DNA of 45,952 nt from Paracoccaceae bacterium (GCA_003332035.1 QOQI01000006.1:1-45952); one strand, 5' to 3'. Counted from the stretch's first letter, positions 1-8,977 are shown. Translations and numbers: made by a program. The notes: a model not told the origin generated them from the letters alone.

Positions 1-1461
1 CATGCCCCTTTATACGAAGCGGCATTGGCTGAGTATCCTTTATTACCAATTTATGTTTTTGAGCCTGACTATTGGAAGCAAGAAGATGCAGCTTTCAGGC
101 ATTGGGAATTTACAAAACAATCTTTGGAATTTTTAAGAGTAGATTTAAGTAAGTTGGGTCAGGCCCTAGTTTTTCGTCAAGGAAAAATTTTACAAGTGTT
201 TGAAGATTTAAGAAAAGAATTTGAAATAAATGCCGTATATTCTCATCAAGAAACAGGAAATACTTGGACTTACGAACGGGATAAGTCTGTGCGGGCTTGG
301 GGTCGCGTTAATGGCATAAAAATCATAGAATATCAGAATAATTCTATTGTCCGAGGTTTGGTTGATAGAAATAATTGGGCAGCTAAACGCGATAAGTTCA
401 TCTCAAAACCTATTATAGAAAAGCCTAATATAAGGCCTCTTGAAATCAATCTCGCGCAAATTTCAGTCGATGTAAATTTCAAGGGTAACTCAGTGGAAAT
501 AAATAAACAAATTGGCGGTGCTAATCATGGCTTGAAATATTTAGAAAGCTTTTTTCAGGGACGCGGCAATAATTATAGGAAGGAGATGTCATCTCCACTT
601 TTAGCAGAAGCTGCTTGCTCAAGAATCTCACCTTATCTAGCCCATGGTAATTTATCAGTCAGAGAGGTTTTTCACTTTGTAAAAGATAATCATGCGAAAA
701 ATAAGAAAATGTTAACCTCTACAAAATCTTTTAAATCTCGTTTGGCGTGGAAAGATCATTTTGGGCAAAAACTAGAGGACGACTTTTCAATTGAAGTAGG
801 TTGCCTTCATAAGGCTTTCGAAAATTTGCGACCTAAAACACCGGATAAGACTTTATTGGCCGCTTGGGAGAGTGGTGAAACTGGTTTTCCATTTATAGAT
901 GCATGCATGAGGTATTTGAGAACTACAGGTTGGATCAACTTTCGAATGCGAGCTATGCTAATGTCGTTTGCTTCTTATCACCTTTGGTTGGACTGGCGAA
1001 ACTCTGGCAAGATTTTAGCAAATTTTTTCACTGATTACGATCCGGGCATTCATTGGCCTCAGGTTCAAATGCAGTCAGGGACCACTGGAATAAATACGAT
1101 TCGAATTTACAATCCGGTAAAGCAGGGTATTGACCAGGATCCTCAGGGAGTTTTTATCCGAAAATGGGTTCCAGAGCTCTGTCACCTTTCGAGTGCTGAA
1201 TTGCATAAAGTTGGAACTGGAGAAAGCAAATTGAACCTTGGGTCCTCTTACCCTGACGCAGTAATAGATTTGGATAGGGCTGGAAAATATGCTCGAGAAA
1301 AAGTTTGGGCAGTAAGAAAGCTGGATGGCTTCAACAATCATGCCCAGAGTATTATTAAAAAACATGGTAGTCGGCAAAACAAGTTGAGAGATTTCGTTAA
1401 TGATCGGGGTAAAACCAACTCAAAATTACGAAACAACAGACAGAAGAGCTTTGATTTCTAG
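1..1461 (+). CDS. Photolyase/cryptochrome family flavoprotein, 5' end outside window
   Basis: The reading frame is open from base 1 and its first residues (HAPLYEAALAE) already match the N-terminal alpha/beta domain of photolyases. The true start, probably about 15 codons further left (WFxRDLR region), is therefore outside the window, and the TTG at 25 is not a credible start. 486 residues are visible. The N-terminal third is the antenna-type Rossmann domain. The C-terminal half is the FAD-binding helical domain, with GETGFPFIDACMRYL, TGWINFRMR, LDWR and the RIYNP block. Tryptophans are kept at the DWR and HW positions, where E. coli PhrB has its W359 and W382 electron-transfer residues (my by-eye alignment). 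It probably repairs UV pyrimidine dimers with light, but a cryptochrome-like sensor role cannot be excluded. A DUF2256 gene follows immediately, a common pairing. Confidence 0.93.
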   Translation, partial: HAPLYEAALAEYPLLPIYVFEPDYWKQEDAAFRHWEFTKQSLEFLRVDLSKLGQALVFRQGKILQVFEDLRKEFEINAVYSHQETGNTWTYERDKSVRAWGRVNGIKIIEYQNNSIVRGLVDRNNWAAKRDKFISKPIIEKPNIRPLEINLAQISVDVNFKGNSVEINKQIGGANHGLKYLESFFQGRGNNYRKEMSSPLLAEAACSRISPYLAHGNLSVREVFHFVKDNHAKNKKMLTSTKSFKSRLAWKDHFGQKLEDDFSIEVGCLHKAFENLRPKTPDKTLLAAWESGETGFPFIDACMRYLRTTGWINFRMRAMLMSFASYHLWLDWRNSGKILANFFTDYDPGIHWPQVQMQSGTTGINTIRIYNPVKQGIDQDPQGVFIRKWVPELCHLSSAELHKVGTGESKLNLGSSYPDAVIDLDRAGKYAREKVWAVRKLDGFNNHAQSIIKKHGSRQNKLRDFVNDRGKTNSKLRNNRQKSFDF

Positions 1462-1469
1462 TGCCAAAA

Positions 1470-1634
1470 ATGCGAAAAAAATCTGATCTCCCACAGAAAA
1501 TATGCGGTGTCTGTGGCCTGCCTTTCGTATGGAGAAAGAAGTGGGAAAGAAGTTGGCTTGACATAAAATTTTGTAGCGAAAGATGTAAGAAATCCATTAA
1601 ATCAAGCAAATTGGTTAAAAAAACAGACCAATAA
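1470..1634 (+). CDS. DUF2256 small zinc-ribbon protein
   Basis: A 54-residue protein of the DUF2256 family. It shows the N-terminal [16 protein letters not shown], then WRKKWERSW, then the CSERC pair. The four cysteines (residues 12, 15, 35 and 39) form a CxxC...CxxxC set that should bind one zinc. The family has no firm biochemical function but often sits next to photolyase genes, as here. A GTG at 1461 in the same frame overlaps the last base of the photolyase stop codon. That could be an alternative start adding three residues and coupling the two genes. The ATG at 1470 gives the family-typical MxKK N-terminus, so I chose it. Identification rests on the cysteine spacing and the tryptophan-rich centre. 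Confidence 0.85.
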   Translation: MRKKSDLPQKICGVCGLPFVWRKKWERSWLDIKFCSERCKKSIKSSKLVKKTDQ

Positions 1635-1641
1635 ATGGACT

Positions 1642-1782
1642 TTGGGAGTAAATGGTGTAACTGAACTTATGAGGTATATCAGGGAAGCCTATGATTTAGT
1701 ATCTAAAGGTGAAGTTCAACCTTCTGGCTACACAGAGCCAATCCTACACAAACAGCGTCTGGAACTTAAAATAAAATTATAA
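1642..1782 (+). CDS. Possible small ORF or gene remnant after DUF2256
   Basis: A short open frame follows the DUF2256 stop, in a different reading frame. It could start at TTG 1642 (46 residues) or ATG 1669 (37 residues). The frame is open further upstream, across the end of the DUF2256 gene. The sequence reads like a protein tail ([18 protein letters not shown], then PSGYTEPIL) and has mixed polar/hydrophobic helix character, but I do not recognise a family. It may be a real small gene, a frameshifted C-terminal extension of the DUF2256 protein, or chance. No clear ribosome-binding site was seen for either start. Confidence 0.25.
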   Translation: MGVNGVTELMRYIREAYDLVSKGEVQPSGYTEPILHKQRLELKIKL

Positions 1783-1859
1783 TTAGTTTCTATTTTCATT
1801 GCTTAATTATTACTCATTTGTTCACAAAACTAATTGTTTTTAACAACAAATAACACTGC

Positions 1860-1871
1860 TCCGTTTACGGA
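1860..1871. promoter_or_regulatory. Palindrome TCCGTTTACGGA upstream of the peptidase gene
   Basis: A perfect inverted repeat, TCCGT-TT-ACGGA, lies 44 bases upstream of the ATG at 1916. It sits in an AT-rich leader, where a GC-containing palindrome stands out. It could be a regulator binding site or a short leader hairpin. No matching regulator gene is in the window. Confidence 0.3.
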
Positions 1872-1915
1872 CCATTTCAAATGTGTATAGCTACAAACAA
1901 GAGAGGAGTTTTGAA

Positions 1916-2674
1916 ATGTCGCGTCCTGTAATTGGCATCATGGGAAATTTTTATTTGATAAATGATCAGTATCCAGCCCATGCAGCGGGAACGATGAATT
2001 GTGAAGCAATCGCTGAGTTATGTAATGCAACACCTCTCATTATACCTGGTGATCCAGAGTTTGTCAGAGTAGATGAACTTATGAGAATCTGCGATGGTTT
2101 TCTATTTACTGGTGGCCGACCAAATGTCCACCCATCCGAGTATGGTGTTAAAGAAACTGAAGCTCACGGAGATTTTGATAGAGGGCGCGATGCTGTTAGC
2201 CTGTCTCTTATTAGAAATTGCGTAGAGATCGGACAGCCTATTTTTGGAATTTGCCGTGGTTTTCAAGAGGTGGCAGTTGCTTTTGGTAGTGAGTTACATC
2301 CAGAAATTAGAGATATCCCTGACAGAATTAATCATAGAATGCCTCCCGATGGAACTTTAGAAGAAAAATTTGCTTTAAGGCATGAAGTAACAGTTTCTGG
2401 CGAAGGTCCATTTAAAAAATTATTTGGGAAAAATAAGGTCTTAACAAATACTTTGCATGGCCAGGGAATAATGAAGCCGGGTAAAAGAGTTGTCATTGAC
2501 GGCTATGCAGACGATGGCACCCCCGAAGCACTTTATATTGATGACGCGCCAGGCTTCACACTGTCCGTTCAGTGGCACCCTGAATATTGCGCTTCGCAAG
2601 ACCCGGTATCAAAACCTCTATTTGAGGCTTTTGGCGAAGCAACTTATGATTTCCATAGATCTCGAAACTCCTGA
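1916..2674 (+). CDS. Peptidase C26 / gamma-glutamyl-gamma-aminobutyrate hydrolase-like class I amidotransferase
   Basis: A 252-residue cytoplasmic enzyme of the PuuD/peptidase C26 family. These enzymes cleave gamma-glutamyl amide bonds, for example gamma-glutamyl-GABA in putrescine breakdown. The catalytic triad is visible: the nucleophile Cys113 in GICRG, and His221 with Glu223 in QWHPEY. The TLHGQGI segment matches the family's substrate-loop region. The GTG at 1883 would add 11 residues. I place the start at ATG 1916 because a strong AGAGGAG sits eight bases upstream and MSRPVIGI is the usual N-terminus. The gene stands alone; no polyamine genes are near, so the exact substrate is open. 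Its stop abuts the convergent kynureninase stop with no spacer. Confidence 0.9.
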   Translation: MSRPVIGIMGNFYLINDQYPAHAAGTMNCEAIAELCNATPLIIPGDPEFVRVDELMRICDGFLFTGGRPNVHPSEYGVKETEAHGDFDRGRDAVSLSLIRNCVEIGQPIFGICRGFQEVAVAFGSELHPEIRDIPDRINHRMPPDGTLEEKFALRHEVTVSGEGPFKKLFGKNKVLTNTLHGQGIMKPGKRVVIDGYADDGTPEALYIDDAPGFTLSVQWHPEYCASQDPVSKPLFEAFGEATYDFHRSRNS

Positions 2675-3868
2675 TTAAGTTACTTTATTTCTTTTTTGAA
2701 ATTTAGGGTCATTCCATAAATCTTTAGACATTATTTCTGCTAAGATTTCTGATGCTCTTTCAACGTCTTGGCTATCTACAAATAACGGTGTAAACCCAAA
2801 TCTCATTACGTCGGGTGCTCTAAAATCTCCAATCACGCCACGCTCAATGCACGCCTGCATGACAGCATATCCATGCTTGAAGGAGAAGGACACTTGGCTT
2901 CCACGGTTTTCGGGTATCCGAGGTGTAATTAATTGCAACATTGGACATTTTTGCTCTACACCATTAATGAATTGATCAGTGAGCTGGATGGACGTTTCTC
3001 TAACATCTTTAATATTAACGGTTTCCCAGATATCAAGCGACGCCTCTAAAGCCGCTAGAGCAATTACTGGAGGCGTACCTACTCTCATTCTATCGATCCC
3101 AGATGCTGGATTGTACTGTAAGGAAAAATCAAAGGGGTTCTCATGCCCTAACCAACCGGATAGACACGGTTCCAATGAGTTTATTAAATTAGGATTTACG
3201 TAAATGAATGCTGGTGATCCAGGACCACCATTTAAATATTTATATGTGCAGCCAACTGCGAAATCCACATCCAACTCGGTCAAATTTGTATCGATAGCTC
3301 CGGCTGAATGTGCTAAATCCAAGATTACAAGAGCTCCATTTTGTTTTGCTGTTTTTACGATCTTCTTGGCATCATATCGACGGCCTGTCCTATAATCTAC
3401 TTCTGTAAAAAAGATAGCAGCAACATTTTCATTGATATTTTCAACTAAATTATCGGTATTGACAATTTTAAGTTCGTGATCAGCTTTTAGCATATTTATC
3501 AGGCCTTGTGCTGCATAAATATCTGAAGGGAAATTGCTGGCGTCGGTTAGTAAAACTTTTCTATTCTTTTGAAAGTTGATCGCACTTGCAAGAGCCTGAA
3601 AAACTTTAATGGATAGCGTGTCACCGACAGTAACTGTTTTAGGGGCAGCCCCGATTAGCCTTGCTATTCTATCGCCAACCTTGTTTGGCTGGTCCATCCA
3701 ACCCGCTTTGTTCCATCCGGTTACCAGCATTTCACCCCATTCGTTGTTTAGGGTGTGCTGAATGCGATCTTGAGCTTTTTTAGTCAGTGGACCAAGAGAG
3801 TTTCCGTCCAAATAAATTATTCCCTCGGGTATGTAAAATTGTGATTTTGTCTTTAAAAAGTCACTCAT
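2675..3868 (-). CDS. kynU: Kynureninase
   Basis: A PLP-dependent enzyme of 397 residues that splits kynurenine to anthranilate and alanine in tryptophan degradation (3-hydroxykynurenine is also a usual substrate). The N-terminal YLDGNSLGPL motif, the LDLAHSAGA segment around Asp184 and the cofactor-lysine motif CTYKYLNGGPGSPAF (Lys210) are all typical, as is the later GWLGHENPFDF block. Length is normal for the bacterial family. The ATG overlaps the stop of the upstream SDR gene by four bases (ATGA), so the two are translationally coupled. Tryptophan dioxygenase and kynurenine formamidase are not in the window, so the pathway is completed elsewhere or kynurenine is taken up. Confidence 0.96.
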   Translation of the reverse strand: MSDFLKTKSQFYIPEGIIYLDGNSLGPLTKKAQDRIQHTLNNEWGEMLVTGWNKAGWMDQPNKVGDRIARLIGAAPKTVTVGDTLSIKVFQALASAINFQKNRKVLLTDASNFPSDIYAAQGLINMLKADHELKIVNTDNLVENINENVAAIFFTEVDYRTGRRYDAKKIVKTAKQNGALVILDLAHSAGAIDTNLTELDVDFAVGCTYKYLNGGPGSPAFIYVNPNLINSLEPCLSGWLGHENPFDFSLQYNPASGIDRMRVGTPPVIALAALEASLDIWETVNIKDVRETSIQLTDQFINGVEQKCPMLQLITPRIPENRGSQVSFSFKHGYAVMQACIERGVIGDFRAPDVMRFGFTPLFVDSQDVERASEILAEIMSKDLWNDPKFQKRNKVT

Positions 3869-4617
3869 ACTTTGCCGCCTGCTATTTCAATGGCCTGCCC
3901 ATTTATACTTTTTGCTGCTTGAGTGCACAGCCAATATGCCGTCTGAGCAACTTCTTCTGTTTGGATTAATCTTTTATGACGATTTGCATTCACCATCATT
4001 TTGTGAGCATCTTTTTCACTAATTCCTTTCGATATCATCGATTTTATATTCGTATCTACAATGGATGTATTTACGTAGCCTGGACAAATGGCATTGAAGG
4101 TAATTGGTCCCCCCATGTATTCCTCACTATAGGTTTTAATTAACCCCATTACACCGTGTTTTGAGGCGCTGTATGCACCGGCCCCTTTCAGTCCTTTGAT
4201 GCCTGCTATTGAAGAGATTGCAATTACACGACCCCAATCTGCTTTCAGCATTGATTTCATTGACTCTCTAATGGTTAAGAATGTGCCATCTAGGTTCGTA
4301 CCTATTATTTTTCGCCAAAACTCTAAATCAGTGTTTTGAAGTTTTTTTCCTTCGGCTATCCCTGCGTTTGCCACACAAACCTGGATAGGTCCAAATTTGG
4401 ATACTGCCTTAGATATAACAGAAATAACTTCTTTTTCATTGGATACATCCATTTGAAAAGCCGAAATATTTGAGCTGCTATCAGCAACTTCTTCAAGTAC
4501 ATTGGATCTGCGGCCCGTAATAGTGACGTTAGCACCATTGTCTGCAAATAATATTGCAATTGCTCGCCCTATTCCTGTTCCTCCCCCAGTTATCAATATA
4601 TGTTTGTTGGTTATCAT
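3865..4617 (-). CDS. Short-chain dehydrogenase/reductase, 3-hydroxybutyrate/3-hydroxyacyl dehydrogenase-like
   Basis: A classical SDR of 250 residues. It has the cofactor motif TGGGTGIG (residues 10-17), NAG at 84-86, catalytic Ser136 in AISSIAG, and Tyr149/Lys153 in YSASK. The C-terminal AxEIAGGKV ending resembles 3-hydroxybutyrate dehydrogenases and 3-hydroxyacyl-CoA dehydrogenases, but the true substrate cannot be read from sequence. It is the first gene of a two-gene unit with kynU, which suggests a step in tryptophan/kynurenine or anthranilate catabolism; that is inference from context. The 122-base gap to the divergent secreted-protein gene should hold both promoters. Confidence 0.85.
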   Translation of the reverse strand: MITNKHILITGGGTGIGRAIAILFADNGANVTITGRRSNVLEEVADSSSNISAFQMDVSNEKEVISVISKAVSKFGPIQVCVANAGIAEGKKLQNTDLEFWRKIIGTNLDGTFLTIRESMKSMLKADWGRVIAISSIAGIKGLKGAGAYSASKHGVMGLIKTYSEEYMGGPITFNAICPGYVNTSIVDTNIKSMISKGISEKDAHKMMVNANRHKRLIQTEEVAQTAYWLCTQAAKSINGQAIEIAGGKV

Positions 4618-4739
4618 GAAAGCCCTCGTTTTTATGAGAAACTAATTGAAAAAAAGTGGGTAGCAATAGTAAAATAATCTAACTCAAATCTATGTAAATT
4701 TATTTATACCGCTAGATTTATTTATTTGGTGGAGAAAAA

Positions 4740-5693
4740 ATGAAAATTTTAAATTGTTTGGCAGTCTTTTTTTGGAGTTTGAATTCCATAGTTTGGGCTA
4801 GTGAAGATATAAAAGATAAGTATCCCCGCTCAGAGTTATACAATAAACCAGTTGAGGTCATCCCTAACGTTTTTTCGGCAATTGGAGCGACCGCACCTCC
4901 TACATATGAAAATTCTGGGCACAATAATAATCTTTCTTTCGTCATAACTGCTGCAGGTGTTGTTGTTATAAATTCGGGAGCTTCAGTAAGGCTAGCTTCC
5001 GCTCTTCATGAGGAAATTAAAACTATTACTGATCAACCAGTGAAACTAGTCATCAATGAAAATGGACAAGGTCACGCGATCCTTGGTAATTTGTATTGGT
5101 CAAAACAGGGAGTTGATATTCTGGCCCATGAAGATGCAATCCATGAAATTGAAGAAAATAGTCACTCCATTTTAGAGCGGATGAAATCCTATAATCGAGA
5201 TAAAGCGGCTGGAACAGAAATAGTAATTCCCAATAAGAGTTTTTCAGAAAAGTTTATTTTCACTTTAGGTGATTTGGAATTCCATGTACTTCATTTGGGT
5301 CCTGCTCATGGGCCTGGTGATACTCAAGTTTGGTTGCCACAGCTATCTTTGATAATTGCTGGTGATATGGCTTTTCATGAGAGAATGCTCCCTATCTTTG
5401 AAAATACCTGTACAAAATGTTGGTTGGAAACGTGGAATGAAGAGTTTGTTCCTTTAAATGCAACTTATGTTATCCCCGGCCATGGACACCCGACAAACAT
5501 GGCACAAGTATCTCGATTTACTCGGGATTATCTTTTAGATCTCCGACAAAAAGTATCTGAGGTGCTTGAAAATGATGGTGACTTGGCCGAGGCATTTTAT
5601 GTTGATCAAGAACGTTGGCGTTTATTAGATACGTTTGAAGAGCTAGCAAAAAGAAACGCAGGTCGCGTGTTTGAAGAAATGGAATTTGAATAA
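4740..5693 (+). CDS. Secreted metallo-beta-lactamase-fold protein with degenerate metal motif
   Basis: A 317-residue protein with an N-terminal signal peptide (about 20 residues, hydrophobic core LAVFFWSLNSIVWA, likely cleaved after WAS), so probably periplasmic. The body matches MBL-fold hydrolases of the SoxH/quinoprotein-relay type: VVINSG, then LGPAHGPGDTQVWLP, AGD and VIPGHGHP. The expected HxHxDH metal motif aligns with NGQGHA (residues 108-113), so all four of its ligands appear changed. His190, Asp209 and His248 of the later motifs remain. A CxxC pair occurs at 224-227. Canonical two-zinc hydrolysis is therefore doubtful; the protein may bind one metal or have a binding role. GGTGGAG sits six bases before the ATG. 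Neighbours do not reveal its function. Confidence 0.85.
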   Translation: MKILNCLAVFFWSLNSIVWASEDIKDKYPRSELYNKPVEVIPNVFSAIGATAPPTYENSGHNNNLSFVITAAGVVVINSGASVRLASALHEEIKTITDQPVKLVINENGQGHAILGNLYWSKQGVDILAHEDAIHEIEENSHSILERMKSYNRDKAAGTEIVIPNKSFSEKFIFTLGDLEFHVLHLGPAHGPGDTQVWLPQLSLIIAGDMAFHERMLPIFENTCTKCWLETWNEEFVPLNATYVIPGHGHPTNMAQVSRFTRDYLLDLRQKVSEVLENDGDLAEAFYVDQERWRLLDTFEELAKRNAGRVFEEMEFE

Positions 5694-5940
5694 AACTTAA
5701 TCAATAAAATTCAGGTCAAATAAAACCTTTCTTCTACTAGCTTGAAAATGTAATTTATTGAACCAATTAGGGTTTATGTAGAAGGAGCTTAACAGAACGA
5801 TACGGTTTGCTATTGGTTAAATAAGCTTGCACCGTGTTTATCAATGGCGTAAGGCGACTGATCAGAGAATTTAGTTTTTTAAGCCTTGATTACTTATTGG
5901 TATTGGCTGAATTACATTTTTGAATAAGAGGATGACAACT

Positions 5941-7512
5941 TTGAAGATAGGTACCCCAAAAGAAGTTTTTGATGGTGAGGCGCGCGTTGCGATGACTCCA
6001 GACAGTGCGCTTCAATTGCAAAAACTTGGTTATGATTGTGCCATTGAGAGTGGTGCTGGGTCATTAGCTGGTTTTTCAGATAAGGCATATTCGGACGCTG
6101 GCGTTGAAATCAAGAAAACGGCGGCAGCGCTTTGGAAAGATGTGGATGTTGTTGCGAAAGTACGTGAGCCAGATGATGGCGAGATGAAGCGACTGACAGC
6201 TGATCACACTTTGATATCTTTTTTCAACCCCGCCGGTAATGATAAAGGATTAAAGGCCGCTGCAAAAAAAGGTGCCAGCGTCGTAGCAATGGAAATGGTG
6301 CCTCGGATAAGCCGTGCTCAAAAAATGGATGCGCTCTCGTCTATGGCTAATATAGCTGGGTACAGAGCTGTTATAGAGGCTGGAAACAATTTTGGTCGGT
6401 TTTTCACAGGTCAGGTGACAGCTGCTGGAAAAGTTCCACCAGCGAAAGTCCTAATTGTTGGCGCAGGTGTCGCCGGCTTGGCAGCTATAGGAACGTCTAC
6501 GTCTCTTGGTGCAATCACATACGCCTTCGATGTGCGACCGGAAGTTGCTGAGCAAGTTGAGTCCATGGGTGCAGAATTCGTTTATTTGGATTTTAAGGAA
6601 AAACAGAAGGATGGCGCGGAGACTGGAGGTTATGCTGCAGTTTCCAGTCCAGAGTTTAGAGATGCGCAACTTGCTAAATTTCGGGAACTTGCCCCAGAAA
6701 TAGATATTGTTATTACGACGGCTCTAATTCCCAATAGGGAAGCCCCAAAACTATGGCTTAAGGATATGGTAAAGGCCATGAAGCCGGGCTCAGTTATTGT
6801 CGATTTAGCAGCCCCTGCAGGTGGGAACGTTGAGGGTACTGTCCAAGATGAAAAAGTTGTCAGCGACAACGGCGTGACCATAGTCGGCTATACTGACTTT
6901 GCGAGCCGCATGGCCGCTCAAGCTTCATCGCTTTATTCGACCAATATTCGTCATATGATGAGTGATTTAACACCGGAAAAAGATGGTAATCTTGTTCACA
7001 ATATGGAAGACGACGTTATTCGCGGGGCAACGGTAACATTTAACAAAGAAGTTACATTTCCACCCCCACCTCCGAAGGTGCAGGCTATCGCTGTTAAAAC
7101 TCAAGAAAAGCCCAAAGAATTAACACCAGAAGAAATTCGAACCCAAGAAGCTGAAGCTTTCCAGGCGCAAACAAAGCAACAGGTTATACTATTGGCCACG
7201 GGCGCCTTAGTTACGTTAGGCCTTGGACTAATTGCACCAGTTAGTTTCATGCAGCATTTCATTGTTTTTGTTTTATCAGTTTTTATTGGATTTCAAGTTA
7301 TTTGGAATGTTAGCCATTCTTTGCATACACCCTTAATGGCTGTAACAAATGCTATTTCTTCAATAATAATACTGGGAGCATTGATGCAAATAGGGTCAGG
7401 ATCATTTCTTGTCATTATTTTAGCAGCTTTGTCCGTTTTTATGGCTGGCATTAATATTTTTGGCGGATTTTTAGTCACACGACGCATGCTTGCCATGTTT
7501 CAGAAGTCTTAA
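5941..7512 (+). CDS. pntA: NAD(P) transhydrogenase subunit alpha
   Basis: A 523-residue alpha subunit of the proton-translocating transhydrogenase, which uses the proton gradient to reduce NADP+ with NADH. The N-terminal two-thirds is the NAD(H)-binding domain I, with [10 protein letters not shown] near residue 125 and the Rossmann GAGVAG at 174-179. A charged linker follows, then about 110 residues with four membrane helices, so this is the long, E. coli-like fused form. I place the start at TTG 5941, which gives the family N-terminus MKIGTPKE and has AAGAGGA eight bases upstream. The in-frame ATG at 5932 overlaps that same Shine-Dalgarno and is too close. pntB follows after 14 bases. The 247-base upstream gap holds several ATTGG/CCAAT motifs of unknown meaning. 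Confidence 0.95.
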   Translation: MKIGTPKEVFDGEARVAMTPDSALQLQKLGYDCAIESGAGSLAGFSDKAYSDAGVEIKKTAAALWKDVDVVAKVREPDDGEMKRLTADHTLISFFNPAGNDKGLKAAAKKGASVVAMEMVPRISRAQKMDALSSMANIAGYRAVIEAGNNFGRFFTGQVTAAGKVPPAKVLIVGAGVAGLAAIGTSTSLGAITYAFDVRPEVAEQVESMGAEFVYLDFKEKQKDGAETGGYAAVSSPEFRDAQLAKFRELAPEIDIVITTALIPNREAPKLWLKDMVKAMKPGSVIVDLAAPAGGNVEGTVQDEKVVSDNGVTIVGYTDFASRMAAQASSLYSTNIRHMMSDLTPEKDGNLVHNMEDDVIRGATVTFNKEVTFPPPPPKVQAIAVKTQEKPKELTPEEIRTQEAEAFQAQTKQQVILLATGALVTLGLGLIAPVSFMQHFIVFVLSVFIGFQVIWNVSHSLHTPLMAVTNAISSIIILGALMQIGSGSFLVIILAALSVFMAGINIFGGFLVTRRMLAMFQKS

Positions 7513-7526
7513 AGAAGGGCAAGATT

Positions 7527-8963
7527 ATGGATTTAGGTTTTACAACTGCTGCTTACGTTGTTGCGGCTATTCTTTTTATTCTTTCTTTAGGCGGATTATC
7601 TGGACAGGAAAGTGCAAAACGGGCTGTTTGGTACGGTATAGTTGGGATGGCTCTTGCCGTTTTTGCTACTTTGATTGGGCCTGGATCAGGTCTGTGGTTC
7701 TTTTCTATCATACTCATAGCTGGCGGAGGTATTATTGGATACATGCTAGCGTCTAGGGTTGAAATGACGCAAATGCCAGAGCTTGTGGCTGGCATGCATG
7801 CCCTTGTAGGGCTTGCTGCTGTTTTTGTCGGGTTTATTGCTGATTTTGAAATGGGTAACGTTGCATTGGCCAAAGAAGCAGGCACTGCAAAAGAGTTAAC
7901 GGGCTTTGCGGCTTTAATAGCCAAAAAGTCAGCTATTGAGTTAAGCATTCTAAGAGTAGAGTTATTTTTAGGCGTGTTTATAGGCTCGATAACATTCACA
8001 GGATCAGTAATTGCATACGGAAAATTATCTGGAAAAGTAACTTCTGCTGCTACTAAGCTTCCTGGGGGCCACGCTTTAAATGCAGGCGCTGCATTAATTT
8101 CAATTTTGTGTTTGATTTGGTATCTACAGTCTGGAAGCCTACTTCCCGTGGTAATTATGACTCTAATGGCATTTTTTATTGGGTTCCATCTTATCATGGG
8201 CATAGGTGGAGCAGATATGCCTGTTGTTGTCTCAATGCTTAACAGCTACTCAGGCTGGGCAGCCGCTGCCATTGGATTCAGTTTGGGTAATGATCTTCTG
8301 ATCGTTGTTGGAGCTTTAGTTGGGTCGTCTGGAGCTATTCTAAGCTACATAATGTGTAAGGCGATGAATAGATCTTTTGTGTCTGTAATTTTGGGTGGTT
8401 TTGGAGGAACAGTTGGTCCGGCTATGGAGGTTGAGGGTGAACAGATTGCTATAGATGCCGATGGTGTTGCTGCTGCTTTAAATGATGCAGATAGCGTTAT
8501 TATTATTCCTGGTTATGGAATGGCTGTTGCTCAAGCTCAGCAAGCGGTTTCAGAGTTAACCAAAAGACTTCGAGGTCAAGGAAAAGAAGTTAGATTTGCA
8601 ATCCATCCTGTAGCCGGTCGGTTACCAGGCCATATGAATGTTTTGTTGGCTGAGGCAAAAGTTCCGTATGATATTGTTTTGGAAATGGATGAAATAAATG
8701 AAGATTTTCCATCAACTGATGTTGCAATTGTAATTGGGTCAAATGACATTGTTAATCCAGCTGCGCAGGATGACCCTAATAGCCCAATTGCTGGTATGCC
8801 TGTGCTTGAGTGTTGGAAATCAAAACAGGTATTTGTGTCTAAGAGAGGCCAAGGAACTGGTTATTCTGGCATCGAAAATCCGCTTTTCTTTAAGGAAAAT
8901 ACACGAATGTTTTATGGCGATGCCAAGGAAAGCCTAAATAAATTGTTGTCGTTGATAAATTAA
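7527..8963 (+). CDS. pntB: NAD(P) transhydrogenase subunit beta
   Basis: The 478-residue beta subunit, partner of PntA. The N-terminal half is a bundle of hydrophobic helices forming the proton channel. It includes the GMHALVG segment, which carries a conserved histidine, and a later glycine-rich [20 protein letters not shown] stretch. The C-terminal domain III binds NADP(H): [13 protein letters not shown], then [18 protein letters not shown] and [12 protein letters not shown]. Length is standard. It lies 14 bases after pntA in the same unit and is followed by a hairpin that may end the transcript. The complex supplies NADPH for biosynthesis and redox defence at the inner membrane. Confidence 0.97.
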   Translation: MDLGFTTAAYVVAAILFILSLGGLSGQESAKRAVWYGIVGMALAVFATLIGPGSGLWFFSIILIAGGGIIGYMLASRVEMTQMPELVAGMHALVGLAAVFVGFIADFEMGNVALAKEAGTAKELTGFAALIAKKSAIELSILRVELFLGVFIGSITFTGSVIAYGKLSGKVTSAATKLPGGHALNAGAALISILCLIWYLQSGSLLPVVIMTLMAFFIGFHLIMGIGGADMPVVVSMLNSYSGWAAAAIGFSLGNDLLIVVGALVGSSGAILSYIMCKAMNRSFVSVILGGFGGTVGPAMEVEGEQIAIDADGVAAALNDADSVIIIPGYGMAVAQAQQAVSELTKRLRGQGKEVRFAIHPVAGRLPGHMNVLLAEAKVPYDIVLEMDEINEDFPSTDVAIVIGSNDIVNPAAQDDPNSPIAGMPVLECWKSKQVFVSKRGQGTGYSGIENPLFFKENTRMFYGDAKESLNKLLSLIN

Positions 8964-8977
8964 ATCCCGTTTGGTAA

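Noticed and set aside
25-27. TTG at 25 as the start of the photolyase gene
   Set aside because: The frame is open to base 1 and the residues before it already match the family, so the gene continues left of the window.
5932-5934. ATG 5932 as the pntA start
   Set aside because: It overlaps the Shine-Dalgarno AAGAGGA; the TTG at 5941 has correct spacing and gives the conserved MKIGTPKE.
5694-5940. Possible RNA element or small gene before pntA
   Set aside because: I found dispersed ATTGG/CCAAT copies and a weak AGGT/ACCT hairpin, but no stable structure, no coding frame with a ribosome-binding site and no known riboswitch core.
7553-8203. 216-codon open frame antisense to pntB
   Set aside because: It lies wholly inside a strongly conserved membrane-protein gene, and its translation is low-complexity (Ala/Pro/Ile/Thr) as expected from the complement of a hydrophobic coding sequence.
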